64,000 nucleotides of DNA, taken from the NCBI RefSeq assembly GCF_040610475.1, contig NZ_JBEXMJ010000007.1, forward strand, positions 277,755-341,754, given 5' to 3'. Below are positions 47,444 to 55,351 of this stretch, one piece after another; positions within the stretch are counted from its first letter, which is position 1; each line of letters begins with the position of its first letter. Made by a program: the position numbers and the translations under genes. The notes under the pieces are model-generated. The model had not been told where the DNA came from. It saw nothing but the letters and a program-made list of their open reading frames with translations, and searched no databases. This stretch comes from Actinopolymorpha sp. NPDC004070. Lineage in GTDB: Bacteria; Actinomycetota; Actinomycetes; Propionibacteriales; Actinopolymorphaceae.

Positions 47444-47499
47444 AGCGGCTGTCTCCTTCCACAGATTTCGGGTCGCGACTCTGCCGACCCTCGGAAGTG

Positions 47500-47528
47500 A
47501 GCCTAGAGCCTGGTCAGAGCACTTTCAA
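47500..47528 (-). promoter_or_regulatory. lexA promoter
   Basis: On the minus strand TTGAAA (47528-47523) and TAGGCT (47505-47500) are exactly 17 bases apart, an excellent promoter. A LexA box overlaps the -35 edge. The start site would be near 47493, giving a leader of about 50 bases. Confidence 0.75.
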
Positions 47529-47539
47529 ACATCTGTTCG
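47526..47539. promoter_or_regulatory. LexA box 1 (lexA autoregulation)
   Basis: CAAACATCTGTTCG differs from CGAAC-N4-GTTCG at one position. It touches the -35 of the lexA promoter. Confidence 0.65.
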
Positions 47540-47605
47540 ACGCGTGTCGCGATTGTTTTACGAAACCACGAAACACCAGGTAAGGGAGCGTCCGGACAGC
47601 CGCGT

Positions 47606-47619
47606 CGAACGTGTTTTCG
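47606..47619. promoter_or_regulatory. LexA box 2
   Basis: CGAACGTGTTTTCG has one mismatch to the consensus. It lies midway between the lexA and LysM promoter areas. Confidence 0.6.
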
Positions 47620-47674
47620 AGCGAACTCTGGTGCTTGTCGGTGGGCTGGTGTAGAAATCCATCAGTAAGTACGT

Positions 47675-47688
47675 CGAACAGTCGTTCG
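47675..47688. promoter_or_regulatory. LexA box 3 (perfect)
   Basis: CGAACAGTCGTTCG is a perfect LexA operator. It lies about 115 bases before the LysM gene start and just downstream of a TAGAAA hexamer. It is the likely control site for that gene. Confidence 0.8.
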
Positions 47689-47802
47689 AGCGCCGATGCC
47701 GGAAGTGGAGACGCGGACGTGTGAAGCGGAAGCGGCCGGCGCCGACACGGCGGAGGGCGACGACGTGACGGAAGTGAATCGGTGTTCGTGGGAGGTCGGA
47801 CG

Positions 47803-48486
47803 ATGAGCAACAGCGCGTCGGTGGTCTATCTCGAGGACTTCGTGTCCCGTCGGGCCGGCGGTGCTCCCGAGCGCGGCCGCCGGCACCTCAGTCCGGTCGC
47901 GCCACCGGTGGACCCGGGCGCCGGCCGTGCCGATGGCGTGCGGCGTGACGGCGTCCCGTCCCGCGGCGTCCACCCGTTCCTCCGCGTTCCGCACGAGGGG
48001 ATGGGCGGGGCTCGGGCGGAGGTTCCTGCCGTCCCTCACGTCGATCCGCGCGAGGTGGCGCCCGGGCAGGTGCGCCCCACCCGGCGGTCGCCGGCCGATC
48101 GCCGACGTCCCCCGCGACCGCGGGGCGTCCGGTCGTGCGTGCTTCCGGACGACGGGCGGGACGGCGCCTCCACTCTGCGCCTGACCCGGCGGGGCCGGCT
48201 GGCGCTGACCACGCTGACGGCCATGGCGGCGCTGGCGTTCGTTGCCGTCCTCGGGCTCCTGGCGCAGGCCGCGTTCGATGCCGCGGCCGGCGGGGCGGAG
48301 CGTCCGACTGCCACGACCACGATCACGGTGGAGCCCGGGGAGACGATGTGGGGGATCGCCACCCAGCTCACCCCTGGCGCCGACCCGCGGGCGACCGTCG
48401 ACGAGATCGCCCGGCTGAACGACCTGTCCCGCGCCGGAGACCTGCGCGCCGGCCAGCGGCTGATCGTCCCCGTTCAGGCCCGCTGA
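47803..48486 (+). CDS. LysM-domain membrane protein divergent from lexA (Rv2719c/ChiZ position)
   Basis: ATG 47803 after GGGAGG gives 227 residues. The first 130 are Arg/Pro-rich and probably disordered in the cytoplasm. A membrane helix (about 138-160) follows, then an external LysM domain with VEPGETMWGIATQLTPG and the closing LRAGQRLIVPV, which binds peptidoglycan. M. tuberculosis Rv2719c (ChiZ) has the same layout, lies divergent from lexA and is a damage-induced cell-wall hydrolase/division inhibitor. Given the LexA boxes here, an SOS division-control role is likely. Confidence 0.85.
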   Translation: MSNSASVVYLEDFVSRRAGGAPERGRRHLSPVAPPVDPGAGRADGVRRDGVPSRGVHPFLRVPHEGMGGARAEVPAVPHVDPREVAPGQVRPTRRSPADRRRPPRPRGVRSCVLPDDGRDGASTLRLTRRGRLALTTLTAMAALAFVAVLGLLAQAAFDAAAGGAERPTATTTITVEPGETMWGIATQLTPGADPRATVDEIARLNDLSRAGDLRAGQRLIVPVQAR

Positions 48487-48610
48487 CCCGCCTTCGGCCA
48501 GTCTGTCCAGGTCCCTTCCGCCGGCCTGTCCGACTGCGTACGTGCACGGTTGCGCTGCCGCCCGGGTGTCTGCCCGTCCCGCGGCTTGTTCGCCCATCCC
48601 CCGACCTGCC

Positions 48611-48666
48611 TCCGACCTGCCTCTCGCGGACCTGTGCCTCTCGCCGACCTGTGCCTCTCGCCGGCC
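48611..48666. repeat. Short tandem repeat downstream of the LysM gene
   Basis: About two and a half copies of CCTCTCGCCGACCTGTG (17-18 base period) lie after related CGACCTGCCTC units. The surrounding stretch 48487-48857 has no convincing gene. Confidence 0.55.
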
Positions 48667-48857
48667 GCCGGTGCAGGCGTGGGCGCCGTGTGCCGGCATG
48701 TCCCGTGCGCTTCCGTGCCCCCACCGGCGGAGGAACAGGTCGCCCATTCGCGACATCTCCGGGCCGACACGCCGAGCCGGAAACTTGCTTTCGAATCGCC
48801 CCGCGAGCCTGACCTGCAAGGACGCCGACACGTGTGCGCGGCGACACGCAGGGCGCC

Positions 48858-48886
48858 TTGCGTGCCCGGCGGGACCGACGTAGCGT
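48858..48886 (+). promoter_or_regulatory. Candidate nrdR-nrdJ promoter
   Basis: TTGCGT and TAGCGT are separated by exactly 17 bases, giving transcription from about 48893 and a leader of about 170 bases. I see no B12-riboswitch consensus in that leader. Confidence 0.6.
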
Positions 48887-48888
48887 AC

Positions 48889-48935
48889 CCCTAGATGTGG
48901 TAGTTACAGACCTGTAAGTCATCCACAGGTTGTGA
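48889..48935 (+). promoter_or_regulatory. Two candidate NrdR boxes
   Basis: CCCCTAGATGTGGTAG (48889-48904) and CATCCACAGGTTGTGA (48920-48935) each match about half of the 16-base NrdR consensus, including the conserved C, A, A, T and G core positions. They are 31 bases apart, the spacing seen for paired NrdR sites. Both overlap or follow the predicted start site, a place where NrdR would repress. Confidence 0.4.
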
Positions 48936-49061
48936 TTCGCAAGGCACAGGTTCTCCCCAGGTCATCCACAGGTTCGTCCCCAGGGGAGAGGGTGCCGGCG
49001 GGTGTCGGACGGAGATCGGCCGGGCGTCGCGCCCGCCGGCGGCGAGGGGAGTCACGAGGCG

Positions 49062-49556
49062 ATGCACTGCCCGTTCTGCCGGCATCCTGACAGTCGGGTG
49101 GTCGACAGCCGCACCGCCGACGACGGCGCGGCCATCCGGCGCCGGCGCCAGTGCCTGGACTGCGAGCGCCGGTTCACCACGGTCGAGCAGGTCACGCTCG
49201 CGGTGGTCAAACGCAGCGGCGTCACCGAGCCGTTCAGCCGCGAGAAGGTCATCACCGGGGTCCGCAAGGCGTGCAAGGGCCGCCCGGTCACCGAGGACTC
49301 TCTCGCGCAGTTGGCCCAGCGGGTGGAGGAGGCGATCCGGTCCACCGGTTCGGCGGAGATCCCCTCGCACGAGGTGGGGCTCGCCATTCTCGGTCCGCTC
49401 CGAGAGCTGGACGAGGTGGCCTACATGCGCTTCGCCAGCGTCTACCGCAGCTTCGACACCCTGGCCGACTTCGAGGCCGAGATCGCGGTGCTGCGTGCCG
49501 AACACGACGAGACGGTGCCCGAGCCACGGCCGGGGCACCAACCCACCCGGCCCTAG
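49062..49556 (+). CDS. nrdR: Transcriptional repressor NrdR
   Basis: The 164-residue product from ATG 49062 starts MHCPFC. Cys3, Cys6, Cys31 and Cys34 form the zinc ribbon, and an ATP-cone domain (about 46-136) follows. NrdR senses ATP/dATP and represses ribonucleotide reductase operons. An in-frame start at 49002 would place residues before the conserved Met-His-Cys-Pro. It is followed by its target nrdJ. Confidence 0.96.
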   Translation: MHCPFCRHPDSRVVDSRTADDGAAIRRRRQCLDCERRFTTVEQVTLAVVKRSGVTEPFSREKVITGVRKACKGRPVTEDSLAQLAQRVEEAIRSTGSAEIPSHEVGLAILGPLRELDEVAYMRFASVYRSFDTLADFEAEIAVLRAEHDETVPEPRPGHQPTRP

Positions 49557-49741
49557 ACGAGCGGCCCCGGACGAGCGGCCCCGGACGCACCCGGCGCGGA
49601 CACGCCGGCCGCCCACGACGACGGAACACGAAGAAAGTCCACGAGAAGTCCACGACCTGCCCGGGGCGGACGAGGGGAAGCGTCCCGCCCGGACCACGAG
49701 GCTGATCAGGGCAGACGATCAGCAGGACAAGGAGAACCAGC

Positions 49742-52591
49742 ATGACGGAGACGGTCAGCGGTCCCAGCACTCGCGGGGGCGCGAAAGGGCGCTCGGCGAA
49801 GGGACTGAAGGTCAACCGGATCTTCACCACCCCCGGCACCCATCCGTACGACGAGGTGACCTGGGAGCGCCGGGACGTCGTTCAGCAGAACTGGAAGACC
49901 GGCGAGACCGTCTTCGAACAGCGCGGTGTCGAATACCCCGACTTCTGGTCGGTCAACGCGTCCACCATCGTCACCACGAAGTACTTCCGTGGCGCCGTCG
50001 GCACCCCCGAGCGCGAGTGGACCCTGAAGCAGCTCATCGACCGGGTGGTGAAGACCTACCGCGCGGCCGGTGAGGAGCACGGCTACTTCGCCACTCCGGC
50101 CGACGCCGAGGTGTTCGAGCACGAGCTGGTCTGGATGCTGCTGCACCAGTACTTCAGCTTCAACAGCCCGGTGTGGTTCAACGTCGGAACGCCCTCGCCC
50201 CAGCAGGTCTCGGCGTGCTTCATCCTCGCCGTCGACGACTCGATGGACTCCATCCTGAACTGGTACAAGGAGGAGGGGCTGATCTTCAAGGGCGGCTCCG
50301 GCGCGGGGGTCAACCTCTCCCGCATCCGGGCCAGCCGGGAGCTGCTCTCCTCCGGTGGCACCGCCTCCGGCCCGGTGTCGTTCATGCGCGGCGCCGACGC
50401 CTCCGCCGGGACGATCAAGTCCGGCGGTGCCACCCGCCGGGCGGCGAAGATGGTCATCCTCGACGTCGACCACCCCGACGTGGAGGAGTTCATCGAGACC
50501 AAGGCGCGCGAGGAGGACAAGATCCGTGCGCTGCGCGACGCCGGGTTCGACATGGACCTCGGCGGCGCCGACATCCACTCCGTGCAGTACCAGAACGCCA
50601 ACAACTCGGTCCGGGTCTCCGACGAGTTCATGCGTGCGGTGGAGGGCGGCACGTCGTTCGGCCTGCGCTCCCGGCAGACCGGCGAGGTGCTCGAGGACGT
50701 CGACGCCAAGGAGCTGTTCCGCCGGATCGCCGAGGCGGCGTGGGGCTGCGCCGACCCGGGTCTGCAGTACGACGACACCATCAACGACTGGCACACCTGC
50801 CCCGAGACCGGGCGGATCACCGCGTCCAACCCGTGCTCGGAGTACATGCACCTGGACAACTCCTCGTGCAACCTCGCCTCGCTCAACCTGCTGAAGTTCC
50901 TGCGGGACGACGGGCAGTTCGACGTGGAGAACTTCGCCAAGGCCGTCGAGCTGGTCATCACCGCGATGGACATCTCGATCTGCTTCGCCGACTTCCCGAC
51001 CGAGGCGATCGGGGAGACGACCCGCGACTACCGCCAGCTCGGCATCGGCTACGCCAACCTCGGCGCGCTGCTGATGGCCACCGGCCACGGCTACGACTCC
51101 GACGGCGGCCGGGCGATGGCGGCGGCGATCTCCTCGCTGATGACCGGCACCGCCTACAAGCGCTCGGCCGAGCTGGCCGGCATCGTCGGCCCGTACGCCG
51201 GTTACGCCCGCAACTCCGTGCCGCACCAGCGGGTGATCCGCAAACACGCTGCGGCCAACGACGCCGTGCGCTCGGTCGGCGAGCTCGACCGCTCGGTCCT
51301 GTCCGCTGCCGGGCAGGCCTGGCAGCGCGCGCTGGAGGTCGGTGCCAAGCACGGCTACCGCAACGCCCAGGCGTCGGTCATCGCGCCCACCGGCACCATC
51401 GGCCTGGCGATGGACTGCGACACCACCGGGATCGAGCCCGACCTCGCGCTGGTCAAGTTCAAGAAGCTGGTCGGCGGCGGGTCGATGCAGATCGTCAACA
51501 ACACCGTCCCGCGGGCGCTGGCGTGCCTCGGTTACCAGCAGGAGCAGGTCGAGGCGATCGTCGAGTACATCGCCGAGCACGGCCACGTCATCGACGCGCC
51601 CGGCCTCAAGCCCGAGCACTACGAGGTGTTCGACTGCGCGATGGGTGCCCGGGCGATCCGCCCGATGGGCCACGTGAACATGATGGCCGCGGTGCAGCCG
51701 TTCGTGTCCGGCGCGATCTCCAAGACGGTCAACATGCCGGAGACTGCGAGCGTGGAGGAAGTCGAGGAGATCTACTTCCAGGGCTGGAAGCTGGGCCTGA
51801 AGGCACTCGCCATCTACCGCGACAACTGCAAGGTCGGCCAGCCGCTGTCCGACGCCCGGGCCAAGAAGGCCGAGGCGAAGGAGGAGGAGGGGACCTCGCC
51901 GCAGGTGGTGGTGGAGTACCGCCCCACTCGCAAGCGGCTGCCGAAGTCGCGCCCGTCGCGCACCACGTCGTTCACCGTGGGCGGTGCCGAGGGGTACATG
52001 ACCGCCGGCTCCTACCCCGACGACGGGCTGGGCGAGGTGTTCCTGAAGCTCGGCAAGCAGGGTTCGACCCTGGCCGGGGTGATGGACGCCTTCTCGATCG
52101 CGATCTCGATCGCGCTGCAGTACGGCGTTCCGCTGGAGACGTTCGTCCAGAAGTTCACCAACCTGCGCTTCGAGCCGGCCGGGATGACCGACGACCCCGA
52201 CGTCCGGATGGCGCAGTCGATGATGGACTACATCTTCCGCCGGCTGGCCCTGGACTACCTGCCGTTCGAGAAGCGGTCCGCACTCGGGATCTACTCCGCC
52301 GACGAGCGCCAGCGCCAGCTCGAAACGGGATCGTACGAGCCGGCCGAGGTGCCCACGGACACCGGTGACGCGTCCTCGCTCCGCCGGGTCGAGGAGGCCG
52401 AGAAGGCTGCGGTGTCCGAACCGGCCGCCAAGCCGGCGCCGGTCGAGGCGCACACTTCGACCGAGCTGCTGGAGGCGATCCAGGGCACCACCGCCGACGC
52501 GCCGCTGTGCTTCACCTGCGGTACGAAGATGCGCCCGGCCGGAAGCTGCTTCGTCTGCGAGGGGTGCGGCAGCACCAGCGGCTGCAGCTGA
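49742..52591 (+). CDS. nrdJ: Vitamin B12-dependent (class II) ribonucleoside-diphosphate reductase NrdJ
   Basis: ATG 49742 with AAGGAG upstream gives 949 residues. Class II features include FNSPVWFNVG, the active-site cysteine in SACFILAVDDS, NPCSEYMHLDNSSCNLAS with the Asn-Cys-Glu radical site, and the C-terminal CFTCGTKM...CEGCGS zinc/redox cluster. Adenosylcobalamin supplies the radical, so the enzyme works with or without oxygen. It is co-transcribed with nrdR, as in Streptomyces, and a very strong hairpin follows. Confidence 0.97.
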   Translation: MTETVSGPSTRGGAKGRSAKGLKVNRIFTTPGTHPYDEVTWERRDVVQQNWKTGETVFEQRGVEYPDFWSVNASTIVTTKYFRGAVGTPEREWTLKQLIDRVVKTYRAAGEEHGYFATPADAEVFEHELVWMLLHQYFSFNSPVWFNVGTPSPQQVSACFILAVDDSMDSILNWYKEEGLIFKGGSGAGVNLSRIRASRELLSSGGTASGPVSFMRGADASAGTIKSGGATRRAAKMVILDVDHPDVEEFIETKAREEDKIRALRDAGFDMDLGGADIHSVQYQNANNSVRVSDEFMRAVEGGTSFGLRSRQTGEVLEDVDAKELFRRIAEAAWGCADPGLQYDDTINDWHTCPETGRITASNPCSEYMHLDNSSCNLASLNLLKFLRDDGQFDVENFAKAVELVITAMDISICFADFPTEAIGETTRDYRQLGIGYANLGALLMATGHGYDSDGGRAMAAAISSLMTGTAYKRSAELAGIVGPYAGYARNSVPHQRVIRKHAAANDAVRSVGELDRSVLSAAGQAWQRALEVGAKHGYRNAQASVIAPTGTIGLAMDCDTTGIEPDLALVKFKKLVGGGSMQIVNNTVPRALACLGYQQEQVEAIVEYIAEHGHVIDAPGLKPEHYEVFDCAMGARAIRPMGHVNMMAAVQPFVSGAISKTVNMPETASVEEVEEIYFQGWKLGLKALAIYRDNCKVGQPLSDARAKKAEAKEEEGTSPQVVVEYRPTRKRLPKSRPSRTTSFTVGGAEGYMTAGSYPDDGLGEVFLKLGKQGSTLAGVMDAFSIAISIALQYGVPLETFVQKFTNLRFEPAGMTDDPDVRMAQSMMDYIFRRLALDYLPFEKRSALGIYSADERQRQLETGSYEPAEVPTDTGDASSLRRVEEAEKAAVSEPAAKPAPVEAHTSTELLEAIQGTTADAPLCFTCGTKMRPAGSCFVCEGCGSTSGCS

Positions 52592-52615
52592 GTCCGCGCA
52601 CCAGCCATCGGTAGC

Positions 52616-52655
52616 ACCGGGCGTCCCCGAAACTCCGGTTTCGGGGACGCCCGGT
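52616..52655 (+). terminator. Strong terminator after nrdJ
   Basis: An 18-bp perfect stem (arms 52616-52633 and 52638-52655) closes a TCCG tetraloop and is followed by TTG. It is the clearest terminator in the window. Confidence 0.85.
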
Positions 52656-52681
52656 TGCGGGTAGTTCCAGGCCGTGGTCAG

Positions 52682-52937
52682 GTGGGCGACCTGGGAACCC
52701 ACCAGGCCAGCACGACCGTCCATGCCGCCTCCGATGTGGCCTTCGGCTACTTCTCCGACGTCTCGCACCTGCCGCGGTACTTCCACTCGATGACCCGCGC
52801 CGAGGTCGAGGGCGGCAACAAGGTGGGGGTGGATGACACTGCACACCGAGCGGGCCGACGACCCGGCGATCGACACCGGGCTTACCGAGACGCTGAGCAA
52901 CATCGCCACCGAGGTGCGCGACCAGCAGCAGAGCTGA
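52682..52937 (+). pseudogene. Broken SRPBCC (polyketide cyclase-like) gene
   Basis: In frame with GTG 52682, the sequence reads HQASTTVHAASDVAFGYFSD and continues to about base 52825, like the N-terminal strand and helix of SRPBCC proteins. In another frame, from ATG 52833 to TGA 52937, it reads LHTERADDPAIDTGLTETL, like the C-terminal helix of the same family. The central 60 or so residues are missing and the halves are out of frame. A deletion with frameshift therefore inactivated a gene that would have preceded the NAD(P)-binding gene. Confidence 0.65.
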
Positions 52938-52972
52938 CCGACGATACGACGACACACGAGGAGGCGGCGGCG

Positions 52973-53662
52973 ATGCGCGTCGTAGTGGCTGGTGCCCACG
53001 GCAAGGTCGGGATTCGGCTCGGGACCCTGCTGGCCCGGCGCGGGGACGAGGTGGTGGGGATCATCCGCAACCCCGCTCACGCCGCCGACCTGGAGGCCAT
53101 CGGCGTTCGGCCGGCCGTGCTCGACCTGGAGCACGCCGACGCCGACGAGGTGTCCGACCTCCTGGCCGACTCCGACGCCGCCGTCTTCAGCGCGGGGGCC
53201 GGGCCCGGTAGCGGGATCGCCCGCAAGGACACCGTCGACCGGGGCGCGGCAGTCCTGCTGGCCACTGCGGCCGAGCAGGCCAGGGTGCGGCGATTCCTCC
53301 AGGTGTCGTCGATGGGAGTGGAGTCCGTCCGCGACGGGGCCACTCCCGAAGGCGTGGACGAGGTGTTCGTCGCCTATCTGCGGGCCAAGCTCGCCGCGGA
53401 GGAGGACCTGCGCCACCGCGACCTGGACTGGACGATCCTGCGACCCGGGATCCTCACCGACGACCCGGGTACCGGCCTGGTCCGGCTCGCGCCACGGGTC
53501 GACCGCGGGTCGGTCAGCCGCGACGACGTGGCCGCCGTCCTCGCCGCGTTGCTGGACAGCCCGGCGACCGCCGGTATGGTGCTGGAACTCGTCAGCGGTG
53601 AGGAGCCCATCGAGGACGCGGTGGCGCGAGTGGCCCGAGAGGGCTCCCGCCGACACCAGTGA
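52973..53662 (+). CDS. NAD(P)-binding SDR-like protein (YwnB/atypical SDR5 type)
   Basis: ATG 52973 after GAGGAGG gives 229 residues. The opening MRVVVAGAHGKVGIRLG carries the GxxGxxG dinucleotide motif. FLQVSSMGVES and DWTILRPGIL follow the atypical-SDR pattern, which lacks the usual Tyr-x3-Lys pair. Relatives are NAD(P)H-binding redox or sensor proteins without a firm reaction. The gene follows a decayed SRPBCC gene, perhaps once its operon partner. Confidence 0.85.
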   Translation: MRVVVAGAHGKVGIRLGTLLARRGDEVVGIIRNPAHAADLEAIGVRPAVLDLEHADADEVSDLLADSDAAVFSAGAGPGSGIARKDTVDRGAAVLLATAAEQARVRRFLQVSSMGVESVRDGATPEGVDEVFVAYLRAKLAAEEDLRHRDLDWTILRPGILTDDPGTGLVRLAPRVDRGSVSRDDVAAVLAALLDSPATAGMVLELVSGEEPIEDAVARVAREGSRRHQ

Positions 53663-54014
53663 CCGACACCGGACCGTGCGTCGCGCTCACTCCGGCCGAG
53701 TCCGGTCCGCTGGAATCCCGCGTCCGGCGTCAACTCCGGTGAACGCGATGTGAAAACTTCCGACCCGCTACGCCTGAGCCACTCGTTTGTGACGTGAGTC
53801 ACTTCGACGACGTGGAATGCTGCGGGTATCGATGTAGCTGAGGCACGATGTAGGGCAGCGTCGCCCGGCCGATCCGCCTCGCCTTCCACTTCGCCGATCG
53901 TCCCGTCGTCGACCACGCCCCGCGCTTCTCGTTCGGATGGCGTGCCGTGACCCGACGCTCGGCCTGCGTGCACCCGCTCGCCCGTACCACCCACGAACTG
54001 CTTCGGAGTCCACT
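53663..54014. other. Intergenic region upstream of the MFS gene
   Basis: No gene is apparent in these 352 bases. The only element I recognise is the CRP-like inverted repeat at 53788-53803. Frames continuing upstream from the MFS gene lack conserved sequence. Confidence 0.45.
53788..53803. promoter_or_regulatory. CRP/FNR-like inverted repeat
   Basis: TGTGACGTGAGTCACT fits TGTGA-N6-TCACA with one mismatch, the site type used by actinobacterial CRP/GlxR. It lies 212 bases before the MFS start. A match of this kind can occur by chance. Confidence 0.4.
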
Positions 54015-55322
54015 GTGCGTACCTCCGCCGGCACTGCCGGCGTGCCCCGGATGCCTGTGCTGGTCCTGCTGCTCGGCTCGATCACCGCGATCGGCCCGAT
54101 GTCGATCGACCTGTACCTCCCCGCGTTTCCCGAGCTCGCCCGCTCCCTGCACACCACCGAGCCCCTGGTGCAGCTCACCCTCACCGCCTGCCTGGTGGGT
54201 CTGGCGGTCGGCCAGGCGCTGATCGGCCCACTGTCGGACGCGATCGGCCGCCGCCGGCCGCTGCTGATCGGTATGGCCGGGTACGCCGTCGCCTCGGTGC
54301 TCTGCGCACTCGCGCCCAACGTGGAGGCGCTGGCCGCCGGCCGCTTCCTGCAGGGCCTGGCGGGCTCCGCCGGCGCGGTGCTCGCCCAGGCGCTGGTGCG
54401 TGACCTGGTGGACGGCCCGATGGTCGCCAGCATCCTGAGCCGGCTGATGCTGGTGATGGGCGTGGCGCCGGTGATCGCGCCGACCCTGGGCGGCCAGTTG
54501 CTCGGCCTCACCGGATGGCGCGGGCTGTTCTGGTTGCTCGCGGTGTTCGGACTGGTGATGACCGGTGTCGTCGCGCTGTTCGTGCGCGAGACGCTGACCG
54601 CCGAACGCCGCCGCTCGGGCGGGGTCGTGGGGACGCTTCGGACCTACCGCAGGCTGCTGCGCGACCGGCGCTACGTGGGGTACGCCGGGATGTCGGCCTT
54701 CGGCTTCCTCGCCATCTTCGGGTACGTGTCCGGCTCGCCGTTCGCCTACCAGGTGGTACACGGGGTGTCCCCGCAGACGTACGGCCTGCTCTTCGGCATG
54801 AACTCCATCGGCATGGTCGCCGCCAGCCAATGGAACGCGCGCCTGGTGCTGCGGATCCCGCCGTTCCAGATCCTGCGGAGGGCGCTGTGGCTCAGCGTCG
54901 CCGCGGCGATGGCGCTGGTGTTCACCGCGACGACCGGCGCGTTCGGGCTGGCCGGGCTGGCGGTGCCGCTGTTCGCGCTGATGTCGAGTATCGGCCTGGT
55001 GCTGCCGAACGCCGGTGCGCTCGCTCTGAACCGGCACCCGGAGTCGGCGGGCACCGCCGCGGCCATGGTCGGGATGACGCAGTTCATCGTGGGCGCGGCG
55101 GCCGGCCCGTTCATCGGCTCGCTCGGTTCCGACACCGCGGTCCCGATGGCCGGGGTGATCGCGGCCGGCGTGCTCGGCGTCCTCGCGATCGCGCTCGTGC
55201 TCGCTCCGTCCGAGCCCCGCACCCGCGGGTCCGGCGGGGGATCCACCGACGGCGCGACGGTCGTGGACGAGGGGATCGCCACGACGATGGAGCGCGAGCA
55301 GGCGGCGCCGCTCCCGCACTGA
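54015..55322 (+). CDS. Bcr/CflA-type MFS drug efflux transporter
   Basis: GTG 54015 after GGAG gives 435 residues; ATG 54051 is an alternative. Twelve membrane segments are expected. SIDLYLPAFPELA in the first helix and GPLSDAIGRRRPLL in loop 2-3 are Bcr/CflA signatures. Such proton-driven pumps export bicyclomycin, chloramphenicol, sulfonamides or other compounds. The dinB2 start lies 29 bases after its stop, so the two share a transcript. Confidence 0.92.
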   Translation: MRTSAGTAGVPRMPVLVLLLGSITAIGPMSIDLYLPAFPELARSLHTTEPLVQLTLTACLVGLAVGQALIGPLSDAIGRRRPLLIGMAGYAVASVLCALAPNVEALAAGRFLQGLAGSAGAVLAQALVRDLVDGPMVASILSRLMLVMGVAPVIAPTLGGQLLGLTGWRGLFWLLAVFGLVMTGVVALFVRETLTAERRRSGGVVGTLRTYRRLLRDRRYVGYAGMSAFGFLAIFGYVSGSPFAYQVVHGVSPQTYGLLFGMNSIGMVAASQWNARLVLRIPPFQILRRALWLSVAAAMALVFTATTGAFGLAGLAVPLFALMSSIGLVLPNAGALALNRHPESAGTAAAMVGMTQFIVGAAAGPFIGSLGSDTAVPMAGVIAAGVLGVLAIALVLAPSEPRTRGSGGGSTDGATVVDEGIATTMEREQAAPLPH

Positions 55323-55351
55323 CCGGCGGCCAGGCGGGCAGACTGAGGGCC

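Noticed and set aside
48893..49741. A cobalamin riboswitch upstream of nrdR or nrdJ
   Set aside because: NrdJ needs B12, so I looked for the B12-box consensus and a long conserved fold in the nrdR leader and in the nrdR-nrdJ gap. I found neither; the region shows NrdR-like sites instead.
49706..53656. A 1316-codon open frame on the minus strand
   Set aside because: It lies antisense to nrdJ and the NAD(P)-binding gene, both recognised with full motifs. Long antisense frames are expected at this GC content, and its translation is low-complexity Arg/Gly/Val/His-rich sequence without any domain.
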